Shown: piece after piece, positions 34,510 to 46,194 of the stretch
Layout: the number at the start of each line of letters is the position of its first letter
How positions within the stretch are numbered: the first letter of the stretch is position 1
NCBI RefSeq assembly: GCF_010093535.1
Contig: NW_022985178.1
Span: forward strand, 913,458-977,457
From: Lindgomyces ingoldianus
Lineage: Eukaryota > Ascomycota > Dothideomycetes > Pleosporales > Lindgomycetaceae
Length of the DNA: 64,000 nucleotides
Direction: 5' to 3'
Translations under genes and position numbers: made by a program
The notes under the pieces: generated by a model
Database searches by the model: none
What the model was told of the DNA's origin: nothing
Seen by the model: the letters and a program-made list of their open reading frames with translations, nothing else

Positions 34510-35881
34510 CTACACACGGTCTGAGCTTGCATGTGTTCCTGCATCGAAGCTCTTCTGTGGCGAATGCGTCGTTCCCTCTGCAGTGTTGATGCTACCCAAG
34601 CCTTGGAATCCACTTGAATTCATCTCACTATGAGAGTTCTCAGTCCGACTCCGACTCCCATATGAATTGATGAATGTTAAAAGACCATTTATCTTCCCAC
34701 CCTCTGATCTGGAACGCGGGAGATACGTCGCGTCACCCTCCACGGTTTCATCGAAGTCTTCGTTTTCTTTAGCACGAGCTCTCATTCGGCCAATTCGGCC
34801 ACGAAGATTCTGGGGTTGCTGCGGCAGGTCCCGCAGAGGGAGCCGATCCTGCTCGCGGCGACGACGGTGTTCGACAAAGACAGTGCGAAACGCCGTCGCC
34901 GACGCCATGATGATAGCAATGCAGCTTTCAAGGTACAAAATCAGGTACTCCCAGGTCATGTCCCATCTGTTATTATGGTACGCGACGGCAGTGCGAGTGA
35001 TGGTAATAGCGACCATGACAACGGAAAGGCATAAGAAAACCCCAATGGCGAACTTTTGCGTCAACTTTATCCTCACATTGTGGAGAATCCAGATTGGAAT
35101 GGCAACGACTAAATTTGCATTAGAAGAGCTAATCTTTGGAGAAAGAATGGAACCTACTCATAATGTCGGTAATGGCATCTAAGGACGTGACCACGATTTT
35201 GAGAACCATGGTTTTAACAAACGGAGTCTCAGGTGAGCAATGGGTTACTATGAAATTGTCAGTAATGCACACTTGAAGTTCCGAATAAAATGACCTACTT
35301 ATGGCATTCCCAGTATATGGACAGATAATGAACGCTATGGTGACAGCGAGCCCCCAAGAGATCACTACTAAGACGACCGTAACCCAGTACCATAATGTGA
35401 TCTTTGTCGAGACATTTGCAATTAGAGCCTTTGATGAGACTAGGAAGCAAAGCTTAACTGCGCACGTCGCCGTCCACATCATCGCAATGAGGGAGTAATT
35501 GATCCCTTGTGCACCCCCAATGGCCTTGAAATCATCCTTTGTCGGAAGGAAGAAATCAAATTTTAGAGCATTTAGGATGTATATGAGATGATTGAATTTA
35601 TAGAGAATAATTGTCGCAGCAATCAACGCTGCAACACTGAAGATGAGCAGGTAATCATCTGCGTACAAACGTTGTCGAATGGTGAGGCGCACTGCGAGAC
35701 GACCAATGAATGCGAGAATAGCTAGAGCGCAGAAGAAACCAGAGACCACCTAAATTGTCAGTTCCTGCGAATGCTTTCACTAGTGGGTTCTTACTTGGAA
35801 GACTGGCTGGTTTACTTTTCCAGCATGCTCGATCTTGTATAGTGTCGTAAGGTCGTAGGATGTTGGGAGAAGAGAATCCAT
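34510..35881 (-). CDS. Fungal rhodopsin/SAT4-domain integral membrane protein
   Basis: Predicted 408-aa protein. Exons on the minus strand: 35881-35795, 35749-35299, 35247-35158, 35108-34510. The short first exon gives MDSLLPTSYDLTTLYKIEH. Family motifs: RLYADDYLLIF after TM1, GNAI followed by HCSPETP in the extracellular loop, LDAITDIM, then IVAIPIWILHNVRIKLTQKF. Seven hydrophobic segments are followed by a cytoplasmic tail of about 130 residues rich in Arg and Ser. The second intron (51 bp) is a multiple of three and has no stop, so an unspliced protein is also possible; the spliced one matches the family better. The ligand is unknown. It is one of two members of this family in the window. 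Confidence 0.82.
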
Positions 35882-36727
35882 GGTAGAAAAAGTTTGACTT
35901 GAACACAATCAAGTCGATGCGTACACTGCCACAATAGTGGGTATAGCAGATTGAGCCGACAAAGAGATTGTAATGGCGATTCAGAGTCGGATCCACGAGA
36001 CATTAAGGACGTGGGAAGGAATTAAACGGCCGCAACGACGCAAACCCGCCCCCTCAGTTCTGACTCCGGGGCGTATATTCCCATTGCACTAGGATTTCTC
36101 GCAAGAGTAGCTGATGCCACAAACGATGAACACAATATACCCTTCAAGTCATAAGCAGTAGGACAGATATCGGTAGGCCTGGTCTCGGAGTCCGACAAGA
36201 AAGTGGGCCAATCCTTTGGGATTCTTGAGTGTTTCAAGTCTGCCTTACTATCCTTGTTCCACGTTGAATACTTTTTTTTTCCTGGTGAGCGGTTGCGTGG
36301 AACGTGGCGAGAATCCCAAATTCCAAGGTTATCATGAAAATGGTTAGGGTGGAATCCTTCCAATATTTTTGATATTGCATTATATAACCGAGGTAAGCAA
36401 GGTAAGCAGAGCAGAGGCCGCAGAATCTAGTAATGTGGTACCATACCCTAGTCAACAGTCCCAGCGGTTAAAACACAGGGCGCAGGCGAGCATCGCGGCA
36501 ACGTACTCTTCCCATTCCGACTCCACAAAGAGATACACCATCTTATCGCCTGGTGTAGAATATGATGATGAGAAAATGTCAGGCAAAAAATTGTATCCTA
36601 TTGGTGCCCTCCTAGAAGCCGTCTAGAAATTTAAGAGATAGATTCTACACTAGCTGCCATAGGGTTGTGTGTTGCCATATGCTATAATTTCTAACGAGAT
36701 TAGGCGATAGTTGCGCCTGTTGCAGCC
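35882..36727. other. Intergenic region
   Basis: No gene recognised. Frames at 36022-36626 are short and lack motifs. Contains the promoter of the SAT4-like gene and the 3' end of the ABC transporter. Confidence 0.4.
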
Positions 36728-39575
36728 TTACCGCTGCTTATTTCTGTCAAAAAATAGAAGTCCGAGAAAGGCTGCTACACGGTACGCCGTTCCAATGAGA
36801 AATATCATGCTGTGAAATTGTTTAGTGGTGCAAAACCAATCAAGGTGAAGAAAGCACTTACGCAATGTCGAGTGGGGTTCTCCCTAAAGTGTATCCGGTC
36901 CACCGCGCAGCTGTGTTCGTATCGTACAGATATGCTACCTGTTTGAGGGTCTGGTCTACGTACGCTTCTGAGAGCCACGTCTGGTCTGTAATTAGTTTCC
37001 GGTGTGAGGAAACGAGGTCGCATGCTTCTCGGCACTCACCCCAGGACACATTCTCCACAGCCACTCCAGCCTCCAGGTTTGGATAGTAGACAGAGGGGGT
37101 GCATAACCTCCGAATGCACCAATAATTAGGCACAAAATCATGGCCAATAGCGTTCCGTTCTCGCGCTTTACAGCGGTGGAGACAAATGATGCTAGCCCAT
37201 AGACGCCTGAAAATGATGAGGAATCTTTGCGACTGAACCGGGTTGGTAGCTTACTCACAGTAGAAGTAAAGCATATTAAGGAGGAACGTTATCCAGAACG
37301 CCATCAATGGAGTTGACAAGATAGCATAGAAAGATGTGAAATGTAAGGCAGAGAGCGCGGTTCGTGGAATTGTGGATAGAACCTTTCCGACGAAATATGC
37401 TGAGCGGCTGTGACCAACGCTGGCCTCTCGCCAATAGAGACTCTCTATTTCGAGGTGATATTAGATCGATTTTCACTCAGAGATGAGTTTGTGAAGCTTA
37501 CTTTCTTCGCCAAACGTGCTGACTCCTGGGGCAGCTGCCGCAAGAGCTAATGAGGTCAGAATTTCATTCTGCTATCATCGTTTATCATACTTACCGATTG
37601 CTAATGCAATCATTTGGCCAATCTTGGGCACTGTGGAATAATCCACAGCGCTCGAAAGCAGCTCAAATGGTGCAAGATAGGTACCTTGAAAATGCATCCC
37701 TTTATAGGGATAAAGACCTAACCCAATGAGTAAGCCTGCTATTCCTCCCACCCCGATCTCGAGGAGTAGGCCACTTGGTTGCCGAAATTGCTGCTTCATG
37801 GCACGGACAAAGCAGAGGTATGTCTGGCGGTGCCACAACGCCCCGCGCACAGATGCGATACGGGCAAGTTCGATCGGCTTCAAGCATTCGGAGGTGGGGA
37901 TTTCTCGCGCCATGACACTGGCCCGTGCAAGCTCGTCCCGACGCTGCTCCCACGTCTCTGCTAATATCTTCGGTAAATCTTGAGAGGCGATGAACGACGT
38001 CTTAATCTTCATTCGCCCGGCGGCGATATCCAACAAAACATCTGCTGGATTGGACCTCGCAGGAATTCTGAATCCATGACCGCAGAAGTAGTTTGAAGCA
38101 TCCGAAACAGGGCCCTGATACAGTTGGCGGCCTTGAGCGAGGAGTAGCACCTGGTCCAAAGCTTCAAATATCTCCTCCCGAGGTTGATGGAGGATGCAAA
38201 TCACGGTCACCCCTGTCCTAGATATGGCTTTCAGAAGTCTCATGATAGAAAGGGCCGTTGCAGAATCAAGGCCAGAAGTAGGTTCGTCTAGAAAGAGTGC
38301 GACCGGCGCAGCAACGAGTTCCATGCCAATGCTGACTCGACGCTTTTGGCCGGACGAGATGGACGACGTAATTTGACTCCCTACAACTTGATGTTGAACG
38401 TGCGAGAGTCCAAGACAAGATATTAAATTGTCAACTAGCTTTTGGCACGCCGTGTCAGACTGGTTGCGGGGAAGCCGAACTCGGGCGGAATGGAGAATGT
38501 TTTCCCGCACTGTGAGCTCTGGAAGCAATACGTCCTCTGCTGGTACGAAACCGATCAGCTTTTTGTATCTGAGCATAATTAGCTTGTCGTAGCTCGATTT
38601 GATGCGATTAAGTTTCCACTCACTGTGCAAGTTTGGTTGCGTGACCATTGATATTGATGAACCCCTCTGTTGGTTCCAGCTTTCCCATCATCACTTTCAT
38701 GAAGGTCGCTACGGTTTGAAATCAATTAGAGCTGAAAGGGAAGCTTGAGAGTCTCTTACATTTTCCCGCCCCGGAAGGTCCCAGAATACCGCATAACGTT
38801 CCTTTCTCGAATTTCCCGCTGATAGCAGAAATAAGGCGTTTGCTATGTTTCTCTACCGTGAATCCGATAGCGTTAAATCCAATGGAGAGCCCGTTCTCCC
38901 CACCATCATTATATTCAGCGACGGTGGAGACGAAATCTTGCAAATCTGCGGCAGATTCGGCACCATCCGAGTCTGGGTTTGCTGGGTCGTTATCTGGGTT
39001 ACCTGCGATATCGCCTTCAATTGTCTTCAATTGAGACTCGCAAGTCGACTCGTCGCTTTTGAGGCCTTTGTGGGCTTTCCTGGGAATCACCCGAACAAAA
39101 AGCTTCGACGTAGGAACAAACACGAGTGCCAGGATCAGCAGGTCAAAGATGAGGGCTACAAGAAATCCGTCTAACGCGAGTTCTCGGCTGGATCGAGGAG
39201 GACAGATGGATAGTCGACCACAGCGGAATGGCGTCTCGGTTCCAAGTGGACAATAATGGCCTTTTGAGCAAGGGATCACAACTTTTCCACCTGCAGGACA
39301 GTAACTGCCTTTCGGGCAAACAATGGGTTCATAGATTCCTTGCGGCTCGGGACAATTATTCTGAAATGGAAGCAGTCTTATCGCTTGACATGATCTCGTT
39401 GGAGCGCAGTACTGAGGCGGATGCTCGTTTGTGTTGTTGGGGCCTCAAACTTTAGTTTAAATGATTGTCCTTCCCGACAGGGCTACTTACAGTAGAAACC
39501 GTGGTTGCATGCAACTACCTTAGCCAGATCGACTGGAGAAGCCCCCGTCAAACAATTGGAAGATTCGTTAGCCAT
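36728..39575 (-). CDS. ABCG-type half transporter with Cys-rich N-terminus (Adp1-like)
   Basis: Predicted 808-aa protein. Nine exons on the minus strand: 39575-39491, 39443-38760, 38708-38624, 38568-37595, 37546-37502, 37444-37259, 37206-37040, 36980-36862, 36809-36728. The N-terminus is a Cys-rich extracellular-type region (GFYCPNNTNEHPPQYC; CPKGSYCPAGGK). One TM segment (GFLVALIFDLLILALVFV) follows, as in yeast Adp1 and plant ABCG24/28. The nucleotide-binding domain has Walker A GPSGAGKS (250-257), Walker B VALFLDEPTSGLDSA (D379, E380) and switch H412. The Q-loop reads GFVPAED, with A295 where Gln is expected. The signature reads ISSGQ (355-359) instead of [LIV]SGGQ. The membrane domain carries TFGEEKSLYWREASVGHS and ends with LLFFDRNKQR. 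Expected activity is lipid or small-molecule export; it is divergently transcribed from the P450. Confidence 0.88.
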
Positions 39576-40196
39576 ATTGAATCACCAAGAGATGTCTCCA
39601 AATGGTTTCTGGAATATGGAACCTGAGAGTCGATAGAGTTGCGAGTTCCCATGCTGCGGATAGGCCAGCCTCGGTTCGCTCGGCGGCACCGTTCTCGAAG
39701 CCGGTGCACACCGTGCGGCGAAGGATTTTGTACTCCCCGAAGAAACCAATGTTAATTTATTTCGAATAAGCTTACCGATATGAAGACGCGGCTTATGTAC
39801 AAGAAGATGGTTATCCGGACTTTAAAACCTCTTACACGAAGAAAAGGCCCGCTGGGATGACAGGGGCTTAGATCCTACAAGGCTAAACCTGGTAACTGGT
39901 ACGGAGATGCCCCGTGCCTGCATATCTGTGTTAGGAAAAAAGGTCGAACAACCCACCAAATATGAAACTCTTGGAGAGTTGCGCGTACCTCGCCACAATA
40001 TTGATTACGGCTTCAAAAAGTTGCCTTGCGTGATACTCCATTTCCGGAGAGTGAAGCTAAAGGATCGAACGAGATGAAGACATTGTGGGGGTGAAAAGCC
40101 TCAAATTGAGACATGTGAAAGTCTAAGGAGGGAATATAAAAATTGATAGTTCGATGGTAGGGCCGCTCCAGCTAGCCTGCATCATAAGGAGTCAGT
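39576..40196. promoter_or_regulatory. Divergent promoter region between ABC transporter and P450
   Basis: 621 bp between two start codons facing away from each other. Such an arrangement often couples expression of fungal enzyme and transporter genes. No strong palindrome was picked out by eye. Confidence 0.45.
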
Positions 40197-42082
40197 ATGT
40201 TTGCTCTTGAGAACTCTACTTTGTCTTCATTTTGCATGGTTCTCAAACATCACACAGAGCAGACCCTTCATCATCCTATACAATCTCCCTCGTTATTGCT
40301 GGCTCTCGACCATTCTCTGAAAGGTGAATCCATATCTTCACCTCCTGCTCATGGCTTTGTCACGCTTCCGGACCGCAAAGCGCTGTTATTCCTCGTTGTG
40401 ACGATACTTTTGGTTCGCATGATACTCGGATATGTTACTAGATACGCCGAATTTCGTCGCTTTCAAATTGAACCAGAATTGACGACAACCCCGCCAACAT
40501 ACCCATCTATTCTTTCAATTTTCGGGAGGACATTCGCTTTTGTAGCTTTCCCCAAGAATCTTCTATACACTGCTACGTTAGTTGTGAGAACTATTTCAAC
40601 CTTTCTGAAACTAACTTTCTTAGTACATATGGTGAGGTCCAACGCCCCATCTGTATGCCTCTGCTGGCTGGGAGCGTCTATATCGTCCAAGGGAAACGAC
40701 ACATCCAGAGTCTATGGAAGGCATCCGCAAAGTCCAGCTCAACAGCATTGCACATCTTTACACTCCAATACTGGTTTGCCATGCCTCAGAAGACTATCAG
40801 GCGATACGCAGCAGACAACTCCGGTTTCGGTCCTAAGCCTCATCCAGGGAGCAATGTGAAGCCGAATAACCGAACAGATCGAATTAGCCACATCGTATTC
40901 AAGGAGTCCTTAGCCGGCCCTGATGCACCGTCCATTTGCCAGAATTTTGCTGTGCGGTTCTCCCAAAGAATCACCGGTCTTGAGATCGCTGATACGTGGA
41001 CAAGAATGCCAGATCTCGTCGAGTTTTTCCAGGAGCATATGACGCCTGCAAACACTGAATCGCTGTGGGGTCTCCACCTAACCGAAAACACGTCGTACTG
41101 CTCCGATTTCTGGGCATTCACTAGTCGTCTTCAGTATTTATCATATCGCTTTCCACAATGGCTGATCCCAAATTTGCACGCACGGAGAGATCGGCTTTTG
41201 GCTGCGATGAAGCAGTGGCAACACCATGGGACGGACAACCAGACTCCTCCCTGGGAACAAAAGGGATATGATGTCCAATATTGGGGTTCCCCGACGATGC
41301 GAAAGTGGCAGAAAATGTTTCGTGATATGGACGATTCCGATGACGACGGCATGGCGTCTGTAAATCTGGCTTTTTCATGGGCAGTGAACTCGAATGTTAT
41401 CCCGTCTGCCTTCTGGACTGTTCTCGAAGTCTTCCAACGACCAAAACTGCTTGCTGAAGTGCGGAGCAGGCTTCCGCGCATAAGTTCGACATCAGATTTG
41501 CTCCACGTCATCTCCCAGCCAGAGCACAGAGCGGCATTTTGTGCTGATCCTTTGCTGCAATCCATCTTCGCCGAAACCCTTCGACTGAAGGTCCATGTCT
41601 ACACCGCGCGGCGATTCATCCACAATAGTATCGACTTGGGCGGTTGGGAGATTCCACAGGACAAACTCTGCCTCGTGTCATCCCATCCAGCTCATAGACA
41701 TGGGAAAGAATGGAATACCGCGGAGGGTAAACGTCCTTTAGATGAATTCTGGCCGCATAGATTTCTTTTCCATCCGGGATCCATCCCAGTGTCTTCAGAC
41801 TTCGATTCAACGCAAACGCTTAGTACAGATAATAGCGGGGTTTACTTTTCTCTTGAGGGCCTCGAAGGGTGTTGGATTCCATTTGGTGGTGGGCCGAGGG
41901 GTTGCCCAGGTCAGAAGTTAGCAAAGCACCACATGATTACAGTGCTGGTTGCAATGGTACTTCTCTTTGATATTGACGTCCTCGCCGATGAGAAGGCTCT
42001 TCGGCTTGATGAGACCAAATATGGAGCAGGTGCTCTGCATCCGATGGGTAAAATATCATATAGGATAAGGAGAAAATTCTGA
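40197..42082 (+). CDS. Cytochrome P450 monooxygenase
   Basis: Predicted 612-aa ER-anchored heme enzyme. Exons: 40197-40576 and 40624-42082 (47-bp intron, GTTAGT donor, CTAAC branch point), giving LLYTAT|TYGEVQRPICMPLL. A hydrophobic anchor (ALLFLVVTILLVRMIL) lies at about 62-77, preceded by an unusually long polar N-terminus that could mean the true start is a later Met. The I-helix region is weakly marked. The ExxR motif is ETLRLK. The heme loop FGGGPRGCPGQKLAKH fits FxxGxRxCxG with C554 as ligand. The segment RRYAADNSGFGPKPHPGS is typical of a fungal P450 group distantly related to CYP7/CYP8. The substrate is unknown. It shares its promoter region with an ABC transporter. Confidence 0.88.
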
Positions 42083-42342
42083 GTTAGGTTATGAACGAGT
42101 GGCAAATTGACACTAGTCGGGCTATATGTATTTTAGGCGTTTTGCTTGATTTCTCATCCTGAAGTGAATATGCGACTCGCAGGTATTGGGGATTTGGAAG
42201 TGGGGTAAGACGCTTCCAATAATAATTCATGTAGAACCCTGGTGTTCTGATTTTCTGCATCGCCAAGCAACTACCGTATTTCATCGCTTAACGCACAGCC
42301 CCTCGTAACACACACAACTAAAATCTATTAACTTTTTAATTA

Positions 42343-44179
42343 ACATGGTCCACAAGCGAATGTTCAACACAAGCGAGTGTTCCGCCCCACCACTAAAACG
42401 CAGCTAACCTACTACTAACTACAATGCATTAACAACTATATAATTAATTATCTTTAAAAAAGGCTAGAATTAACCTAGCTATTTAAGCTCTTAATAAAAA
42501 CATGTTTTTAACTAAGAGGCGCGCTGCAGCACTTTATAATGTTAATTAAATAGCTCTCTGCTAACAACATGTAAGGATAACTATGCAACATAACTATATA
42601 GCTAACAATAAGAAGCTTACAAAGCTAGAAAAGAAAGTAATTATTAAGCATATACTTAATCTAGATTTCTAAGAATTTGCGCCTACTTTAGGTGCTGTAT
42701 AAGAGATAGCTAACAAGCTTCTTACTAAGCACAGCGCTCTACTAGCAGGTATTAACTAGCTATCTAACTTTGTTGCGTGTACACTAGCAGTTAAAACTTA
42801 CTTTAGCTAACTATATAATTATTAATAAGCAAAATGTAAAGATCTAGTAATTATAAGTAAGTAGTTTAAGCTTATAAAGGCTACATAATTAAAGTATAGT
42901 ATTATAAATTAGAACATGTATAATTTTAACAAAATAGGCTTTTAAATAGAGGTTATATTAAGCTAAATAGTTATTATAGGCATAGATAGACATAATTAGC
43001 TAAAGGCTATATAGCTAAGTAACTATAAATAGGTAACAGTTATTATAGGCATTAACACAGATAAGTAGGCAATACTTTTATATATAATCTTTAAAGGTAA
43101 GCATTACCTATCTGCCTAGTATAAGAATAAGGATATACTAAAAAACTAAGCTATTAGTATTAGTAATAATAGCTAGATAACTAATAAATATAAAATTATA
43201 TAGCTAAAGCACTTTAATCTGCATATAAAAAATTACTTAGTAGGCTTATAGTAGCTGCTTATTTTTAATAGCTATAAAAGCTATTACTTTATTAAATTCC
43301 TAAAGCTCTGTAAGCAGAGGCGTATTATAGCACTCTGTATGCTAGCACACGCGTTACATATTCTATAGCTGCTTAACATTAGCTGCTTTTTGCTATTAAA
43401 GCGCGTGTATAGTACTAAAATTAGCTAGTTAATCTACTACTAAATTAACTATATTAATAAGCTAACTTTCCTACTAGCCTTAAAGGCAGCATTTAGTTAC
43501 TTAACTATAATAGATAATATTTGCGTAGGCTTTAGAGCTATAGAACTAGTTTTATTTAACCTAAAGCTAGTGCTTTTAAAGCTTAATATACAGCTACCTA
43601 ATTAGCTAGCTACTCTACTACTAAATACTACTTAAAAGGCTTAAACACTTAGTAATTCTTATAAAGTTAAGGCTTAGTTAACTTTACTATATAATTAAAT
43701 TTAAAGGCATTAGAAATTTTTTTTTTTACTATACTTAATCTAGTAAAGTAGCTAAGTAAAGGCGCTACTAAAATAGCTTATGTTGCTGTTCTACAGCATA
43801 ATTAAGCAGCTACTCTAGAGAGGGCCTATAAGGCAGCTATAAAGCGTAAGCAGTGTAAAAAAAAGTAAATTTAAAAAAAAAACTCTAATAAGTTATTAAG
43901 GCTTTAAGTTAAGTACTTAGAAGCTTACTAGTATAGTAGAAAGTAGTAAAATGCCTTAGAAAAAGTTAACTGCTAAAAGCAGCGCAGCGCGTGTACAGCG
44001 CTGCAAGCACTGCAACAAGCCTAGGCATAACTCTTATATATATAAGAATATTAAATAATTCTATAGTAGTTTATTTTATATAGTATATTTTTATATTGTT
44101 AAATTAATAGTTTTTAAAGTTAAATTTAGTAGTAGGGCAGAACACTTGCTTGTGTTAAACATTCGCTTGTAGACTATGT
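42343..44179 (+). mobile_element. Fot1/pogo-type DNA transposon, family A, decayed
   Basis: Both ends carry a roughly 49-bp terminal inverted repeat starting ACATGGTCCACAAGCG (left, 42343) and, reverse-complemented, ACATAGTCTACAAGCG (right, ending 44179). Mismatches between the two ends are C/T or G/A only. A TA flanks each end. Internally, on the plus strand, GIN...AI...FIIFKGKHYLSA-like coding is recognisable near 43,050-43,120, which marks a DDE transposase of the CENP-B/Fot1 type, now full of stops. Length is about 1.84 kb, normal for a full-length Fot1-like element. Confidence 0.85.
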
Positions 44180-44703
44180 TAAGCTTATCTCTACTAATAT
44201 AGACCTAAATAAGGCTACGCTAGCGTTGTTTAAATTGCTAACACTTTAAGAAAAACCTAATTATAATGCAACAGCAAGAAAATATAGTTATTATTACTTT
44301 ATACTATTAAAGCGCTACTGCAGAGTGTAAGACAATTATGTAATAAAGCATAAAAATTAGTAACTCTTTAATAATGTATAAGAAAAAAAATCTTTTTAAA
44401 TACTTTAATAAGCTTTATATAAAAAGCTACTACTTATAAGACTTAGAATACATAATTATTTTTTTAAATAGCTAGAAAATAGGCTAATAAAAGATAAGTT
44501 AATTACTTTATTAAGTAGTAGAACATTAAGCTTATATTTTAATAAACGCCTAGGATAAATTCTAGTTAAAAAAAAAATCTAACTTAGCTTTTAAATATAA
44601 GCTTTATTTTAAGCTGTTATAAAAAATTAATAACTATACTATAAATAAAAAAAGGCTTTTTAATTAGTGTACTATTAAAAGTAAAAAAAACCTTTTTAAA
44701 TAG
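44180..44703. other. AT-rich decayed DNA
   Basis: Stop codons in all frames, dominated by TA dinucleotides. Origin not identified; probably an older repeat into which the flanking transposons inserted. Confidence 0.4.
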
Positions 44704-44705
44704 TA

Positions 44706-45330
44706 ACATATACTACAGGCAAGTTACTTATACACCTAAGTTACTTACTTTTACTAAAACTCTACTAAAATACTCTTACACTAATGCATTCCTAACAACA
44801 CTACTTAGATGTGCTAAAAAAAAAGTTAGATATAGCTTACACTTTAAGCTTTTAAATAAAACATAACACTTTTAAAGTAACATGCTGCAGCTATGTATAA
44901 GGTCTTTTATAAAATAATAAATAACTAATATAGTAAACACCTTTTATAAGCTAATTCTATACCTAACTTATAAAGGCTAAATAATAATAAAAAGTAAGTA
45001 ATTATTAAGCATATACTTAAGCTATATGCGTAAGAATTTTCCTCTTAGCTAGGAACTATAGCTAATATAGCTAATTCTTTGTACGCTAAGTGTAATCTAG
45101 GCTATATTAGCATAAACTAGACTAGTATGTTTATAAAGTGTTATTTAAAGCTTAAAGTAAAGTTTTAAGCGTAAGTATAGTTAGTAAATATTTAGTCTAT
45201 TATAAAGCCTGTTTTGTTAAAGTTGTATGTGTTATTATTCTAGATGCTATACTTAGCTTTTATATTCTCTATAAGGCTAAACTAGCCCTAAATTACCCTA
45301 GGATTCTTATAGAGAGCTATATTTCTTAGA
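44706..45330 (+). mobile_element. Rearranged fragment of a family-B Fot1-like element
   Basis: From 44706 the sequence matches the left end of the complete element at 46914 (GGCAAGTTACTTATACACC against GGCAAGTTGCTTACACACC) for about 500 bp. From about 45,190 to 45,330 the matching sequence is in the opposite orientation: the reverse complement of 45,240-45,310 matches about 47,400-47,520. The right terminal repeat is missing. Confidence 0.7.
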
Positions 45331-45345
45331 GATTTTCCCTACTAG

Positions 45346-45733
45346 GCTACAAGCGTATGGCGTTGGCATGGGGGCTGCGACACAATGGCTCTTCAATTTC
45401 GTGATTACGAAAATCACGCCGGGGGCTGTGAACCATATCAGGTGGAGGACATTCATTATGTTTGACATATTCGTGAGTATTCTTGTGTTAGCATTTGAGC
45501 ATTGGTAACTAAATAAGAAAGTGCATATCTATAGGCTTCTTCGCCTTCTTCTTCATTAAGTAGACAAAGAATCGCGCACTTAAGGATATAGGTGTATTGT
45601 TTAGAGCGTCACTGCCGAGCAGCGGGCCGAAGACCTAGAGAGAACGCTCGCAGTAGAAAAGAAGAGTGCAATTTAGCTGGAGGATGAGTCGCCGAAACTA
45701 TGCGTCAACCGGAAGAAAGATGTTGCAGAGTAA
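45346..45733 (+). pseudogene. 3' fragment of an MFS sugar/quinate-type transporter gene
   Basis: Reads GVGMGAATQWLFNFVITKIT, PGAVNH.RWRTFIMFDIF, then an intron (GTGAGT...CTATAG). After it come GFFAFFFIK, a stop, TKNRALKDI, and after a frameshift VTAEQRAEDLERTLAVEKKS. These are the last transmembrane segments and cytoplasmic tail of the sugar-porter family. The codons after FFFIK and after KKSAI are TAG where Glu or Gln would be expected; the second is explained by CAG-to-TAG. The 5' part is lost at the junction with the Fot1 fragment. Confidence 0.75.
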
Positions 45734-46029
45734 CGAGGTATTCTCCACAATGAATATTTATTGTCCCAGAAAACCTGAACTCGCTTACAGGTATCTGACT
45801 TGAATCCTTAATGTCGAATGATTAAGCATTTTCCTCTGTATAGCGTAGCTTAACGAACGGATATAAGAACTTAGAGCCGTGTATATATAACTTCACTCCT
45901 TATTATATCCCAAAAAATCGCCTTCACGCAGCCGTTCGACGAGAGTGGAGTCCACCACTCCGCATATTCCCAATATAGAATTACTATCTATACAAAGTAG
46001 ATATACCATAGCTCACTGACCCAAACGGG

Positions 46030-46194
46030 GGGCCATCATGGCCCAGAGAAGTCGCCACTCTCCGGATTGAGGACAGAATCTCTCTCAGGGGCATACGCCA
46101 GCCATATCAGGCCAGAATTACCCTCCGAGTAGGCGTCGACTTTGCCACTCTTCAGAAATAGCTTAACGACTACTTCCTCTCTTCTCAATGCAGC
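46030..46194 (-). pseudogene. Ankyrin-repeat gene, downstream part, split by a hAT element
   Basis: Minus strand reads LAALRREEVVVKLFLKSGK then VDAYSEGNSGLIWLAYAPE, ankyrin-like, ending at a stop near 46,030. It continues in frame from the ankyrin unit at 51192-51358 once the hAT element and one copy of its target duplication are removed. Confidence 0.75.
46187..46194 (+). repeat. hAT target-site duplication, left copy (AATGCAGC)
   Basis: Eight bases identical to 51192-51199, immediately outside the inverted repeats. An 8-bp duplication is diagnostic for hAT. Confidence 0.9.

Noticed and set aside
42340..44184. TTAA on both sides of the family-A element, suggesting piggyBac
   Set aside because: The interior encodes a Fot1/CENP-B-like transposase, and sister families show TA duplications with ACGT tips. 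The TTAA is TA plus the palindromic edge of the repeat.
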